Source: Gammaproteobacteria bacterium (GTDB lineage Bacteria > Pseudomonadota > Gammaproteobacteria > Pseudomonadales > Oceanobacteraceae). Taken from it: a stretch of DNA of 44,585 nucleotides. The translations under genes were made by a program, and so were the position numbers. Positions 9,726 through 19,432 of the stretch are shown in pieces. The stretch covers positions 1 to 44,585 of the forward strand of contig JABXIK010000021.1 of assembly GCA_013373125.1 (NCBI GenBank). The letters run 5' to 3'. The notes beneath the pieces are model-generated. The model made no database searches, had not been told where the DNA came from, and saw nothing but the letters and a program-made list of their open reading frames with translations. How positions within the stretch are numbered: the stretch's first letter is position 1; every line of letters starts with the position of its first letter.

Positions 9726-10938
9726 ACAAGCGCCAACGGTAAAAGAGGCTAATAAGCAACTCTCACCGCTACAACGCAAAGTACGTAAATTAAAACGTGA
9801 CCCAAAACAGTTTGTGATCGACAGCAAAGCGTATGTGGGTACACGCAAAGCGGCCTACATTGCGTGGGCGAAATTTGGCTCGTTTGCTTTGGTATTGCTT
9901 GCCTCAATTTTAGTGGTGGGTTACTACACCATAGTGGCGTCGCCACGTTACGCCACCTCTACACAGTTTGTGGTGAAAGAAGCCGGCAGTAACGAGGCTG
10001 CTCTTATGGGGATAGCGGCACTGGGTACCACGTCTTCAGCTATGCGTGATGCATTAATCATTAAAGAATATGTTGAGTCTCGCGAAATGGCGGTTTCACT
10101 CGATAACGCCATTGAATTAAAAGCCCATTACCAAAATAGTCAGTGGGATGCACTGAGTCGCTTAAGTGACAGCGCCACGGTTGAGGATTATGTAGAATTC
10201 TACAAAAAGCATATCAGTGTGCGTCACGATGAATTATCGGACATCGTACATATTGAGGTGCAGGCCTTTACCCCAGAATACAGCTTATTACTGGGGCAAA
10301 CTTTGTTAGAAAAAAGCGAGCAATTCATTAATGCCCTTGGCGATAAAATGGCCAGAGAGCAATTAGCCTATGCACAAAAAGAAGTAGAACGCCTATATAC
10401 CAACATGAAAAACCAACAGCAACAGTTGGTGCATTTTCAAAATAATAACGAGCTTTACAACCCAGAGCAGCAAGGCAGTGCCATGCTCGCCGCCATTGGT
10501 AATTTGCAAGGCAATATCATTACCGCACAGGCTAAACTAAAAGAAATGCTAGCGGTGATGCGTGATGATGCCGCCGAGGTAAAAAGCCAGCGTATCTTGA
10601 TTAAATCATTACAGCAGCAATTAAATGAAGAGCAAAGCAAACTCACCTCGGATGATCAAAAATCGTTAAACCAAATCACTGCCAATTTTCAAGAAATCAA
10701 ACTGAATACCGAGTTATCAACGGGCTTGTATCAAGCAGGCTTATCTAGCATGGAGGTTGTGCGTGCCGATGCCTACCGTAAGCTAAAACACCTATTGATA
10801 GTTCAGCACCCAGCCCAACCCGAAACCGATCAATACCCAAGACGCATTTACAGTATTTTCACTTGGTTTGTGTCGCTGCTAATCGTGTATTTATTAGGCC
10901 GTTTAATCTGGGCCATTGTAAAAGAACATAAGGAATAA
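9709..10938 (+). CDS. kpsE: Capsule export inner-membrane protein KpsE
   Basis: This polysaccharide co-polymerase family protein bridges the KpsMT exporter to outer-membrane KpsD. The 409 residues have a cytoplasmic N-terminus with a basic motif at 23-40 (RKVRKLKRDPKQFVIDSK), a first membrane segment at about 54-74, a large periplasmic part with long coiled-coil stretches (about 200-330, Gln/Leu-rich), and a C-terminal membrane segment (about 380-402). The signature YPRRIYS before the last segment is typical of KpsE/Wzz-like proteins. The basic motif recurs at the C-terminus of the glycosyltransferase at 13500-15032. Confidence 0.9.
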   Translation: MSQPNKQAPTVKEANKQLSPLQRKVRKLKRDPKQFVIDSKAYVGTRKAAYIAWAKFGSFALVLLASILVVGYYTIVASPRYATSTQFVVKEAGSNEAALMGIAALGTTSSAMRDALIIKEYVESREMAVSLDNAIELKAHYQNSQWDALSRLSDSATVEDYVEFYKKHISVRHDELSDIVHIEVQAFTPEYSLLLGQTLLEKSEQFINALGDKMAREQLAYAQKEVERLYTNMKNQQQQLVHFQNNNELYNPEQQGSAMLAAIGNLQGNIITAQAKLKEMLAVMRDDAAEVKSQRILIKSLQQQLNEEQSKLTSDDQKSLNQITANFQEIKLNTELSTGLYQAGLSSMEVVRADAYRKLKHLLIVQHPAQPETDQYPRRIYSIFTWFVSLLIVYLLGRLIWAIVKEHKE

Positions 10939-10940
10939 TC

Positions 10941-12572
10941 ATGATGAAGTTTTTACAAGGTCTATTGGTCAGTGTGTGTGTTCTATTAACTGTTAATACG
11001 AATGCGCTTGATATTCAAAAAGACCAAAATGCCGAAAAACAAAACGTACTGGCAGAAAATAACCGCACACCAGAATTTGCCCAGTGGTTATTCAGTGGTG
11101 CATTTACCAAACAAGGCTTTAGCGGTGTGAATCCTGAGTATCGCATTAACCAAGGGGATACCTTATTGGTACAACTCTGGGGCGGTTTGGACTATCAGCA
11201 AGAAACCCAGGTAGACGCCCAAGGCAATATTTTCATCCCAAAAGTGGGCCCAGTAAAAGTACTGGGGGTTGAAAACAAAAACCTCAACAACGTAGTTCTT
11301 AAATCCATTAAGCGTGTTTATAAAGCCAATGTGCAAACTTATGTGACATTGCTATCAAGCCAAACCGTTAAAGTGTTTTTGTCTGGCATGGTGAACAACC
11401 CTGGGTTATATGAAGGGCAAAGCGCAGATAGCGTATTGGCGTTTATCGACAAAGCAGGCGGTATTCGTAAACACATGGGCAGCTACCGCAATATCAGTGT
11501 TAAGCGTAATGGTAAAACCGTAAAAGAAATCGATTTATACGCCTTTATTCAGCAAGGTACCATGCCCAGTGTTCAACTACACGAAGGGGATGTGATTTTT
11601 GTTGCCCCTAAAACTGGCGACATTAGCATAGAAGGCGAAGTGGGTTTTGCCGGTAAGTACGAACTTAAAAACAAACAAGCCAACCTAAATGAGATTCTAG
11701 CGGCCGTTGCAATTAACGAAAACGCCACCCATGTGACACTGGTACAGCCGTTTAATAAAAATGGCATGAAAGAAGTTAGCGCAAAACAGTTTGGTCTAAC
11801 CCAGCTGGAAGGCGTAAGCATTCAAGCAGGCTCAACCGTAAAAGTATCATCCCAGTTACGTGCCAATAGCATCAGTGTCGAGGTGGTTGGCGAACATAAC
11901 TCCCAATATGAAATGGTGTTGCCTTGGGGGGCCACTCTTAACGATTTACTGTCAAAGGTTGAATTTACCGACCTTTCAAATCAAACCGCTATTCAGTTGT
12001 ATCGTAAGTCTGTGGCCAAGCGCCAAAAAGACATGTTAATGGCATCACTATCATCATTAGAGCAAAGTGTATTAACCGCCCGCTCTGCCACCAATGAAAC
12101 CGCCCAATTAAGAAAAGCCGAAGCCGAAATTATTTTACAGTGGATAGATAAAGCAAAAGACGTACAACCAAAAGGCCAAGTATTGCTGGCTGACGGCTAC
12201 GATGCCAAACAAGTGACCTTACAACAAGGCGACCGTATTGTGGTACCTGCCAAACAAAGTTTAATTATGGTGCATGGTGAAGTGCTGTTCCCAACCGCCA
12301 TTACTTACGATGCCGAATTTAATACCCAAGATTACATTAACAAAGCAGGTGGCAGCACCGCCGATGTTGACGACATGAATGTACTCATTATGAAACCAAA
12401 TGGCTCATTCATTGATGTAAATTCAGATTTAAGCGACGAAGACGAAATTCACCCAGGTGACGAAGTGTTTGTGCTGGCAAAACCAGATGTAAAATCTTTG
12501 CAATTAACCAAAGATATCATGCAAGTAATTTATCAAGTGGCGGTGTCGGCTGCTGTTGTGTTAGCGATATAA
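10941..12572 (+). CDS. kpsD: Capsule polysaccharide export outer-membrane protein KpsD
   Basis: This is the periplasmic/outer-membrane channel component of the export machine (polysaccharide export, Wza/KpsD superfamily). The 543 residues include a signal peptide (about 1-22, ending NTNA), the poly-export domain beginning YRINQGDTLLVQLWGG, and several SLBB-type beta-grasp repeats (VFLSGMVNNPGLYEG, ISIEGEVGFAGKYEL, IMVHGEVLFPTAITY). A hydrophobic C-terminal end (VAVSAAVVLAI) follows. It starts two bases after kpsE. No lipobox cysteine is seen, in line with KpsD and unlike Wza. Confidence 0.9.
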   Translation: MMKFLQGLLVSVCVLLTVNTNALDIQKDQNAEKQNVLAENNRTPEFAQWLFSGAFTKQGFSGVNPEYRINQGDTLLVQLWGGLDYQQETQVDAQGNIFIPKVGPVKVLGVENKNLNNVVLKSIKRVYKANVQTYVTLLSSQTVKVFLSGMVNNPGLYEGQSADSVLAFIDKAGGIRKHMGSYRNISVKRNGKTVKEIDLYAFIQQGTMPSVQLHEGDVIFVAPKTGDISIEGEVGFAGKYELKNKQANLNEILAAVAINENATHVTLVQPFNKNGMKEVSAKQFGLTQLEGVSIQAGSTVKVSSQLRANSISVEVVGEHNSQYEMVLPWGATLNDLLSKVEFTDLSNQTAIQLYRKSVAKRQKDMLMASLSSLEQSVLTARSATNETAQLRKAEAEIILQWIDKAKDVQPKGQVLLADGYDAKQVTLQQGDRIVVPAKQSLIMVHGEVLFPTAITYDAEFNTQDYINKAGGSTADVDDMNVLIMKPNGSFIDVNSDLSDEDEIHPGDEVFVLAKPDVKSLQLTKDIMQVIYQVAVSAAVVLAI

Positions 12573-12585
12573 AGGAATATTAAAA

Positions 12586-13503
12586 GTGATTTTGAACCAT
12601 GTGATGTCATCGGATATAAGCAGTGGAATCTTTTCAGATTTGATAGCATATAGTCGGCAGTATTCAGATGATGATGTAGAAATAAAGGTATCGAATAAGC
12701 CTATTAGTGGATGTGATGTTTACCATTATCATCGACCACACCTGGAGACGTCTCTTCTAAAAAACTCAATAGTGACAGTGCACCATGATTTAAATGATGA
12801 TGATAAGTGGCACTTGTTTGAGAATTTCGAAAAGCAATATAGACAAGCGGCGAAAGTGATTTGTTTGAATACAATTCAGCAATCCATTCTCAATGATAAA
12901 GGTATTAAAAATACCGTTGTTATCCCTCATGGTTTTAATCAACATATTTTCTCTGCAGAAAATAAACCTGTAAGGGATATGGTGAATCTTGGTGTTGTAT
13001 CAAAGCGTTATGGTCGCAAGGTGAAAGGTGAAGCCTTGCTTTATGACTTAATGAAAAGGTTGAATAGAGATAGCGTCAGATTTACTTTTGTGGGTAAGGA
13101 TAGAACTCAAGATTGTTGGAAGGCTAGGGATTTGGGTTATAAGGCAGAAGTGTTTGAACGATTACCGTATAAGGTTTTTGGTAGTCTATATAAGTCACTT
13201 GATGCTCTGCTAGTTCCGAGTATTTTTGAGGGTGGCCCTGCCAATGTGCCGGAAGCAATATCGACAGGAACTCCTTTAATTGCCAAGCCAGTTGGTATGA
13301 TTCCAGATTACCTTGATGAAAGTAGAGGTATTTTTCTCACCGGAAATCCTGATGTTGATGCCAGTAATATTAATAGATTTGCAAAAGATAAAGAGTATCA
13401 AGAATCAATAAAATTTGAAGCATATCTTAATGCCAATAACGCCATGACCTGGGAGCAGGTAACTAAAAAACAGTTTTCTCTTTATCAGGAGTTGGTTAAA
13501 TGA
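12586..13503 (+). CDS. Glycosyltransferase, GT4-type (GT-B fold), capsule serotype region
   Basis: The 305-residue protein ends with the GT4/GT1 signature EGGPANVPEA, where E215 and E223 form the E-x7-E pair that binds the nucleotide-sugar donor. VIPHGFNQHIF is the usual linker between the two Rossmann halves. The start codon is GTG with AAGGAATATT upstream. The gene is visibly more AT-rich than kpsD and is the first of three genes that differ between capsule types. It overlaps the next gene by four bases. Donor and linkage cannot be predicted. Confidence 0.82.
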   Translation: MILNHVMSSDISSGIFSDLIAYSRQYSDDDVEIKVSNKPISGCDVYHYHRPHLETSLLKNSIVTVHHDLNDDDKWHLFENFEKQYRQAAKVICLNTIQQSILNDKGIKNTVVIPHGFNQHIFSAENKPVRDMVNLGVVSKRYGRKVKGEALLYDLMKRLNRDSVRFTFVGKDRTQDCWKARDLGYKAEVFERLPYKVFGSLYKSLDALLVPSIFEGGPANVPEAISTGTPLIAKPVGMIPDYLDESRGIFLTGNPDVDASNINRFAKDKEYQESIKFEAYLNANNAMTWEQVTKKQFSLYQELVK

Positions 13504-15032
13504 GTTATTCCAATTTAAAGATTTTTATGCCTGATACAGTTCATTTTCATGAGCGTAACTTTAAAAGTTTATTTGATTTTATTGAAAGGCATAAAGTTAA
13601 TGTAACTAAAAATACCGAAGTCAATTCTTGGGCTGGTTTATATGGTGATTATTCGAGTAAACTTGATGAAATTCAGCCATATTTAAAGAAATTAAAAAAC
13701 TTTTCTTTAGATGAGTTGTTTGTATTTAGATATGCGAGTCAAACAATTTGGAAGGTGGCACGTGCCGAGTTGTTGAGCTATTTTTTACCAAAGGTTGAGT
13801 TTAATGTATATATAAAGCATAGGGATGATAAGGCGCATTTAGATTTAATGCTGAATTTAGATCGAAATGTGGTTCTTCATTGTTATGCAGCCTCAATGTA
13901 TTTTATGGATTATTGGAAGGCTAAATTGGCTTCTATACCCGTTCAGAAGTACGCGCTAATATTTTCCGGTAGCCAAATATATAATAAGTCGCTATTGGAG
14001 GTACTGAAACACTCTCAAACAACGCCTATTGTTATGGAGCATTTTTTCACAGGAAATGAATACTATTTCGAAGATAGGTATACACCTATTGCTAATGCAA
14101 GTGATCTAAAGTATTTAGTGCATCATAAAGTTAAAGAAGATGCTGAAAATGATTATGATCGTCGTCGATTAAAAGCTATTAATAAAATATTACTGTCAAA
14201 TAACCGTAACGTTAAGAAGACTGGTGAGTTCTTACATCTTGACTTTCCCGAAGGAAAGACGGTTGCTTTGATTGGACAGGTTGTGAACGATTACTCTGTG
14301 ATTGAAACAGCCACTGGGTACTTAAACTCGGTAGAGTTTTATAAAGAATTTATAGTGAAAGCAATTGATAGTGGATTGAATGTGGTATTTAAGGCACACC
14401 CTTGGGAGCGCCATAAGAATAATGTTAGAACTTCTTTCACCAAAGATATGATTGAATATTGGGTTGATGATCAGCTGACAGAAAAACAGAAAGCTAAGCT
14501 TGTGATTACAGAGACCGCTGATATTGATAGTATTTTTAAACAAGTCGATTTTGTGGCTGGTTTATGCTCTCAAGGGTTGTTGGAGTCAGTGTTTGACGGA
14601 TTTAAACCACTTCAATTTGGTAATGCATTTTATGGAGGGAGAGGTTTTACTTCTGATTATGTGTGTGTGGATGACTTTTTATCTGATCTCAAAAATGAAC
14701 TGATTTCTGGATATTTAACGCTTGATGATTATAAAGAATATGAGAATTTTCTAGTTTCTGCTTTTGAACGAGAATTGGTGTCTGTTCATAAGAGCGGTAT
14801 CCTGGTTTTAGAATCTAAGCTAAAGGAATATCCATTAATACCGTTGGTTGAAAAAAAATCAGAGGCTCCATCCAAAGAAGCTCATAGCGTTGTGGAGGAA
14901 CTGTCAATTTCAAAAGTAGAGCAGGCTAGCTCTACAGTTCGTAAGCTTCGAAAATTAAAGAAAGATCCTAAGGCTTTTTTTAAGGACTCAAAATATTCGG
15001 TTTTTCGAGCTATTTCAAAAATTACTGTTTAG
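13500..15032 (+). CDS. KpsC/KpsS-like capsule glycosyltransferase (Capsule_synth type)
   Basis: Its 510 residues are not a standard glycosyltransferase by length, but two signatures match the KpsC modules in this window. KAHP at 298-301 corresponds to KTHPD and KEHPD of KpsC. FYGGRGFTSD at 377-386 corresponds to FYAGRGLTQD and FYAGWGLTHD of KpsC. The first 200 residues resemble no family I can name. The C-terminus (481-498) reads RKLRKLKKDPKAFFKDSK, nearly identical to the N-terminal motif of KpsE. It lies in the AT-rich serotype region, overlaps the gene before it by 4 bp and precedes a GT2 gene by 10 bp. The likely role is a polymer-building transferase; a Kdo-like donor is possible but is inference. 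Confidence 0.65.
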   Translation: MSYSNLKIFMPDTVHFHERNFKSLFDFIERHKVNVTKNTEVNSWAGLYGDYSSKLDEIQPYLKKLKNFSLDELFVFRYASQTIWKVARAELLSYFLPKVEFNVYIKHRDDKAHLDLMLNLDRNVVLHCYAASMYFMDYWKAKLASIPVQKYALIFSGSQIYNKSLLEVLKHSQTTPIVMEHFFTGNEYYFEDRYTPIANASDLKYLVHHKVKEDAENDYDRRRLKAINKILLSNNRNVKKTGEFLHLDFPEGKTVALIGQVVNDYSVIETATGYLNSVEFYKEFIVKAIDSGLNVVFKAHPWERHKNNVRTSFTKDMIEYWVDDQLTEKQKAKLVITETADIDSIFKQVDFVAGLCSQGLLESVFDGFKPLQFGNAFYGGRGFTSDYVCVDDFLSDLKNELISGYLTLDDYKEYENFLVSAFERELVSVHKSGILVLESKLKEYPLIPLVEKKSEAPSKEAHSVVEELSISKVEQASSTVRKLRKLKKDPKAFFKDSKYSVFRAISKITV

Positions 15033-15042
15033 AGATAATAAA

Positions 15043-15915
15043 ATGTTTTCAATAATTATTCCGACGTACAATAAATTGCGCCAGACAGATGTAGCAATAC
15101 GAAATCTTATCTATTTGATTGATGAAAAGTATAAAGGTAACTATGAAATTATTGTAGCTATTGATGGTTCGCAGGACGGGTCTAATGAGTACTTTCTTGA
15201 ATTTAATAGGATTAACTCTCGTATAAAAGTTGTTTTTACTAATAAGGCTGAGGCAAAAAGAGCGAATCCGGGCTTAGCTAGAAATGCAGGTTTGAAGGCT
15301 GCTATTGGTGATGTTATTGCTTTTATGGATTGTGAAGTGATTCATATGTTAGACCCTATAACCCCAACTCTCGAAATCCTAAAGGAAAAAGGTGAGACTA
15401 CAATTGTCAAAGGTGTTCAAAATAGAATACTCCAAAATGGAGAGTTTATTGAGTCTAGTCCTGATAATCCTGTCATGCCACATGGTGGGTGGCTCTCAGG
15501 GTATAAAAAACAATTTATGAAAATAGGAGGGTATGACGAGAGGTTTCAAATTTATGGCCGTGAGGACAATGATATTGCGACTAGACTCCAGAAGGATGGA
15601 AATAGTTTTGTTTCTGCAAAAAATATTATGTATTACGTTTTGTTCGAGACGGATAGCGGCCGAGACTCAAGCGAGCATGCAAAATATGAGACTATAGATA
15701 GGGTTCAGTTAGAGTATTGCAGGGACGCACTATTTAATCCTGAAACTATGGCTAGAAACATAGGCAAAGAATGGGGGGTATATCATAAATTACCTGTTGT
15801 TAAACCATTACCGAAAAACCCAGAATATTGTACAAGTGTGCAGGCGGATCGTTTAGAGAAGTTGCTTAACATAGCAATAGATAAATTAGTGCCAAGTAGA
15901 GATCGAAAAGTATAA
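15043..15915 (+). CDS. Glycosyltransferase family 2 (GT-A fold), capsule serotype region
   Basis: The 290-residue protein opens with FSIIIPTYNKLRQ, followed by VAIDGSQDGS, the nucleotide-binding core of GT2 enzymes. The metal-binding DxD position is represented by FMDCEV near residue 95. GGYDERFQIYGREDNDIATRL is the acceptor-side motif (ED) of the galactosyltransferase-like subgroup. It is AT-rich and is the last intact gene of the serotype region. Substrate unknown. Confidence 0.85.
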   Translation: MFSIIIPTYNKLRQTDVAIRNLIYLIDEKYKGNYEIIVAIDGSQDGSNEYFLEFNRINSRIKVVFTNKAEAKRANPGLARNAGLKAAIGDVIAFMDCEVIHMLDPITPTLEILKEKGETTIVKGVQNRILQNGEFIESSPDNPVMPHGGWLSGYKKQFMKIGGYDERFQIYGREDNDIATRLQKDGNSFVSAKNIMYYVLFETDSGRDSSEHAKYETIDRVQLEYCRDALFNPETMARNIGKEWGVYHKLPVVKPLPKNPEYCTSVQADRLEKLLNIAIDKLVPSRDRKV

Positions 15916-15918
15916 TAG

Positions 15919-16222
15919 TTTTTTGATAATGCTTTGCCCGTGATTGCTTTGAAGCATAGTACTATGCAAGGTGTTAACTCACCTTTGTTAAGGAATATTG
16001 GTATGTACGTTTATAGAGTAGACACGTTAAAACAGCTAGTATCCTTACCTATGTCAGTCGTTGAAGGCTTTTATTAAAGCTAGAGCTATTGCGGGTCCTA
16101 TGGAGTGGTATTCATTTCAAGTTGCGGCAATCGAATCAGCCCTTGGGCATGGTAATGATATGCAGGCAGACCTAGATTGTGTTCGTCAATTTATATTTGT
16201 ACGGTTACAAAGCCTAAAATGA
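15919..16222 (+). pseudogene. kdsB: Remnant of CMP-Kdo synthetase (kdsB/kpsU), 5'-truncated and frameshifted
   Basis: The 439 bp between the GT2 gene and kdsA carry no intact gene but two adjacent frames read as the C-terminal part of KdsB. Frame 1 (15919-16077) gives SPLLRNIGMYVYRVDTLKQL then VSLPMSVVEG before TAA; KdsB proteins have (Y)RHIGIYGYRxxFL...PxPLE here. Frame 2 (16067-16222) gives ARAIAGPMEWYSFQVAA and then GHGNDMQADLDCVRQF before TGA; KdsB has LEQLRALxxG... and then GVDTPEDLxRVR. One frameshift near 16067-16075 joins the halves, and the N-terminal half with the nucleotide-binding site is gone. Assignment is by recalled family pattern. The context, between capsule genes and directly before kdsA, supports it strongly. 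Confidence 0.7.
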
Positions 16223-16235
16223 TTCTTTAACAGAT

Positions 16236-16270
16236 AAGCGGTTATAGGCTAATGCCTCAACCGCTTTATT
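16236..16270 (+). terminator. Hairpin after the kdsB remnant
   Basis: AAGCGGTT (16236-16243) pairs with AACCGCTT (16259-16266), and an AGGC/GCCT pair lies inside. The following TATTTATTTA is only moderately T-rich. It is a plausible terminator for the kdsD-to-GT2 transcript, leaving kdsA its own promoter. Confidence 0.55.
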
Positions 16271-16354
16271 TATTTAGCGACTTCTTGTCGTCTGTTTTTC
16301 ATACAGACATCGCCCACTATTTTGACTACAATATCGGTCTGATTTTTATAATGA

Positions 16355-17215
<861 letters not shown>

Positions 17216-17220
17216 GTTTA

Positions 17221-17244
17221 TTGGGCGCAGGAGCGCCCAATTTT
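17221..17244 (+). terminator. Intrinsic terminator after kdsA
   Basis: A perfect 8-bp stem TTGGGCGC / GCGCCCAA with loop AGGA, followed by TTTTA. kpsC begins only about 50 bp later, so readthrough or a second promoter must supply kpsCS. Confidence 0.8.
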
Positions 17245-17291
17245 ATGCCAATTTATGCATTAGGGCACTGTAGAGAATTAATATTAAAGAT

Positions 17292-19430
17292 ATGGATGTT
17301 TATACCTCATCACGCGGTATTGCAAAAAACCCTCAAATTAGCCATTTATTAAAGACGAACAAGGTTCGTCTTTTGTCGTTTTTATCGCTCAACGTTTCTA
17401 AAAAATTAAATCCTGTTTTAGTAGGTTGGGGTTATAAACCGAATACGGTTAAAGCTCGCGCACTAGCTCAGCAATATCAATTGCCATATTGGGCATTAGA
17501 AGATGGTTTTATTAGTTGGCTAAATCATCCTAGCCAGTCATCACCTTACCAACGTTTATCTTACATAGTGGATAAATCAGGTATTTATTATGACGCATCT
17601 AAACCATCCGGTTTAGATGCCATCATAGATGCTAAGGGCGGTATAGATGAAGCTAGGTTGAATCGTCTACGAGAGCAGCTCTTAAAGTTAAAAGTTTCTA
17701 AATACAATCAAACGCGTTGTGATGACTCCAAATGGCCGACTTGGCTGACAGAATTTAAAGATCAAAAAACACCATTTTTATTGTTGGTCGATCAGACTTT
17801 TAATGATGCTTCAATTGAGTATTCTGGCGGTTCTCAAGAAAGCTTCGGTCAAATGCTTGAGTGGGCTAAATCTAAATTAGAGTCTGATCAAGATTTGCAT
17901 GTGGTGATTAAAACGCATCCTGATGTGTTATTGGGTGCAAAGAAAGGGTATTTATTAGATCTTGTCCAAGCTCTAGGGCTTCCTTCAGGCTTGAAAGAGC
18001 GCATTCATTTTCTAAGTGAAGATGTAATGCCTTTCGACCTAATTTCAATGTCATCTGAGGTGGCAACGGTTAGCAGCCAAATGGGGTTTGAGGCATTGTG
18101 GCAATATAAAAAGGTGTACTGCTTTGCATGGCCGTTTTATGCTGGCCGTGGACTAACACAGGATTACTGTCAGCAAAAATTTACTTATCCTCGAAAGCTT
18201 GTTTCGCTTAATCAATTGTTGCACGCTGCTTTGATCGAATATCCAACTTATTTACACCCAGATACACAGAAAGAATGTGAAGTTGAAGATGTATTAGATT
18301 ATTTACAAGCACACTTTAATAGTCGTGAGCTTTATACGAGTTCTATAAATATTCCAAATATAAGCTTGTGGAAGCGTAGTTTTATTCCTGAGTTTATTGC
18401 AGCATCCTCAAGTTATATCAGCTTCTCAAAACATAAGAAGTGTAATACAAGATTATTATGGGGGATGAAGTCGCTTGAGAATAAACAAATTGAAAAAGAA
18501 AGACTAAGTTCTCTTAGTGTTGAAGAGAGCAATATTTGGCGGATAGAAGATGGTTTTGTTCGCTCAGTTGGTTTAGGTGCTGACTTACGTCGCCCAAGTT
18601 CATTGGTGCTGGATGATGTTGGTATTTATTATAATGGAAAGCAAGCATCACGACTCGAAAATTTATTAAATAGTTACTCATTGAATTCCTACGAACTTGC
18701 CCGAAGTGAAAAGCTGATACAGCAATTAAAAGAGTCTAGTATTACCAAATATAATGTGGAAAGTGGTCAAGATGTTTCCTGCTTTCGCTTGAAAGCCGGT
18801 AGTAAAGCGTTGATTGTGGTTGCTGGTCAGTTTCAACAAGATTTATCTATGACTTATGGTGCCGAGGGTATAAAGGATAATTTAACGTTACTTAAACAAG
18901 TGCGTTTAGATTATCCCGATGCCTTTATTGTTTATAAAGAGCATCCGGATGTGTACAGCGGAGTGCGCCCAGGGAAGTTGGATGAAAATCAGGTCTTGGC
19001 GCTTGCAGATGAGTATGTGACAGATACCAGCCTGACGGATTTATTTTCAATTACCGATCGACTTTGTACTATTTGCTCGTTGGCTGGATTTGAAGCATTG
19101 ATACACGGCGTTGCGGTATCAACATATGGTTTGCCATTTTATGCCGGCTGGGGCCTGACTCACGATCAATGCACAATGCCTCGTCGTAAGCGTCAATTAA
19201 CTTTGGAAGAGTTAAGCTATATAACACTGGTTTTGTATGCTCGATATGTGAATTGGAGGACGCGTCAATTAACAACAGTAGAGTCCACAGTTGGGGCTTT
19301 AATTTGTGAGCGAGTGCAAGGTATTCAATTAAAAACCAGTTGGTTAGCTCGTCAATATCGTAAGATGCATTACTTATTTCAAGCGATATTCAAAACCCAT
19401 TCAAACGCAAATATTGGGTCTAGGAGCTAG
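17292..19430 (+). CDS. kpsC: Capsule beta-Kdo transferase KpsC (dual domain)
   Basis: It extends the poly-Kdo linker on lyso-phosphatidylglycerol with alternating beta-linked Kdo residues. The 712 residues contain two homologous modules. Module 1 (about 1-340) has EDGFISW, KTHPD and FYAGRGLTQD (282-291). Module 2 (about 365-690) has EDGFVRS, KEHPDVYSG and FYAGWGLTHD (616-625). Each EDGF...KxHP...FYAGxGLTxD set is the mark of this retaining Kdo-transferase type. The ATG lies in a weak context. kpsS begins two bases after its stop. Confidence 0.93.
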   Translation: MDVYTSSRGIAKNPQISHLLKTNKVRLLSFLSLNVSKKLNPVLVGWGYKPNTVKARALAQQYQLPYWALEDGFISWLNHPSQSSPYQRLSYIVDKSGIYYDASKPSGLDAIIDAKGGIDEARLNRLREQLLKLKVSKYNQTRCDDSKWPTWLTEFKDQKTPFLLLVDQTFNDASIEYSGGSQESFGQMLEWAKSKLESDQDLHVVIKTHPDVLLGAKKGYLLDLVQALGLPSGLKERIHFLSEDVMPFDLISMSSEVATVSSQMGFEALWQYKKVYCFAWPFYAGRGLTQDYCQQKFTYPRKLVSLNQLLHAALIEYPTYLHPDTQKECEVEDVLDYLQAHFNSRELYTSSINIPNISLWKRSFIPEFIAASSSYISFSKHKKCNTRLLWGMKSLENKQIEKERLSSLSVEESNIWRIEDGFVRSVGLGADLRRPSSLVLDDVGIYYNGKQASRLENLLNSYSLNSYELARSEKLIQQLKESSITKYNVESGQDVSCFRLKAGSKALIVVAGQFQQDLSMTYGAEGIKDNLTLLKQVRLDYPDAFIVYKEHPDVYSGVRPGKLDENQVLALADEYVTDTSLTDLFSITDRLCTICSLAGFEALIHGVAVSTYGLPFYAGWGLTHDQCTMPRRKRQLTLEELSYITLVLYARYVNWRTRQLTTVESTVGALICERVQGIQLKTSWLARQYRKMHYLFQAIFKTHSNANIGSRS

Positions 19431-19432
19431 GT

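Noticed and set aside
12586..16354. Insertion sequence or transposase within the AT-rich capsule region
   Set aside because: No transposase-like frame or terminal inverted repeats were found; the debris reads as a kdsB remnant instead.
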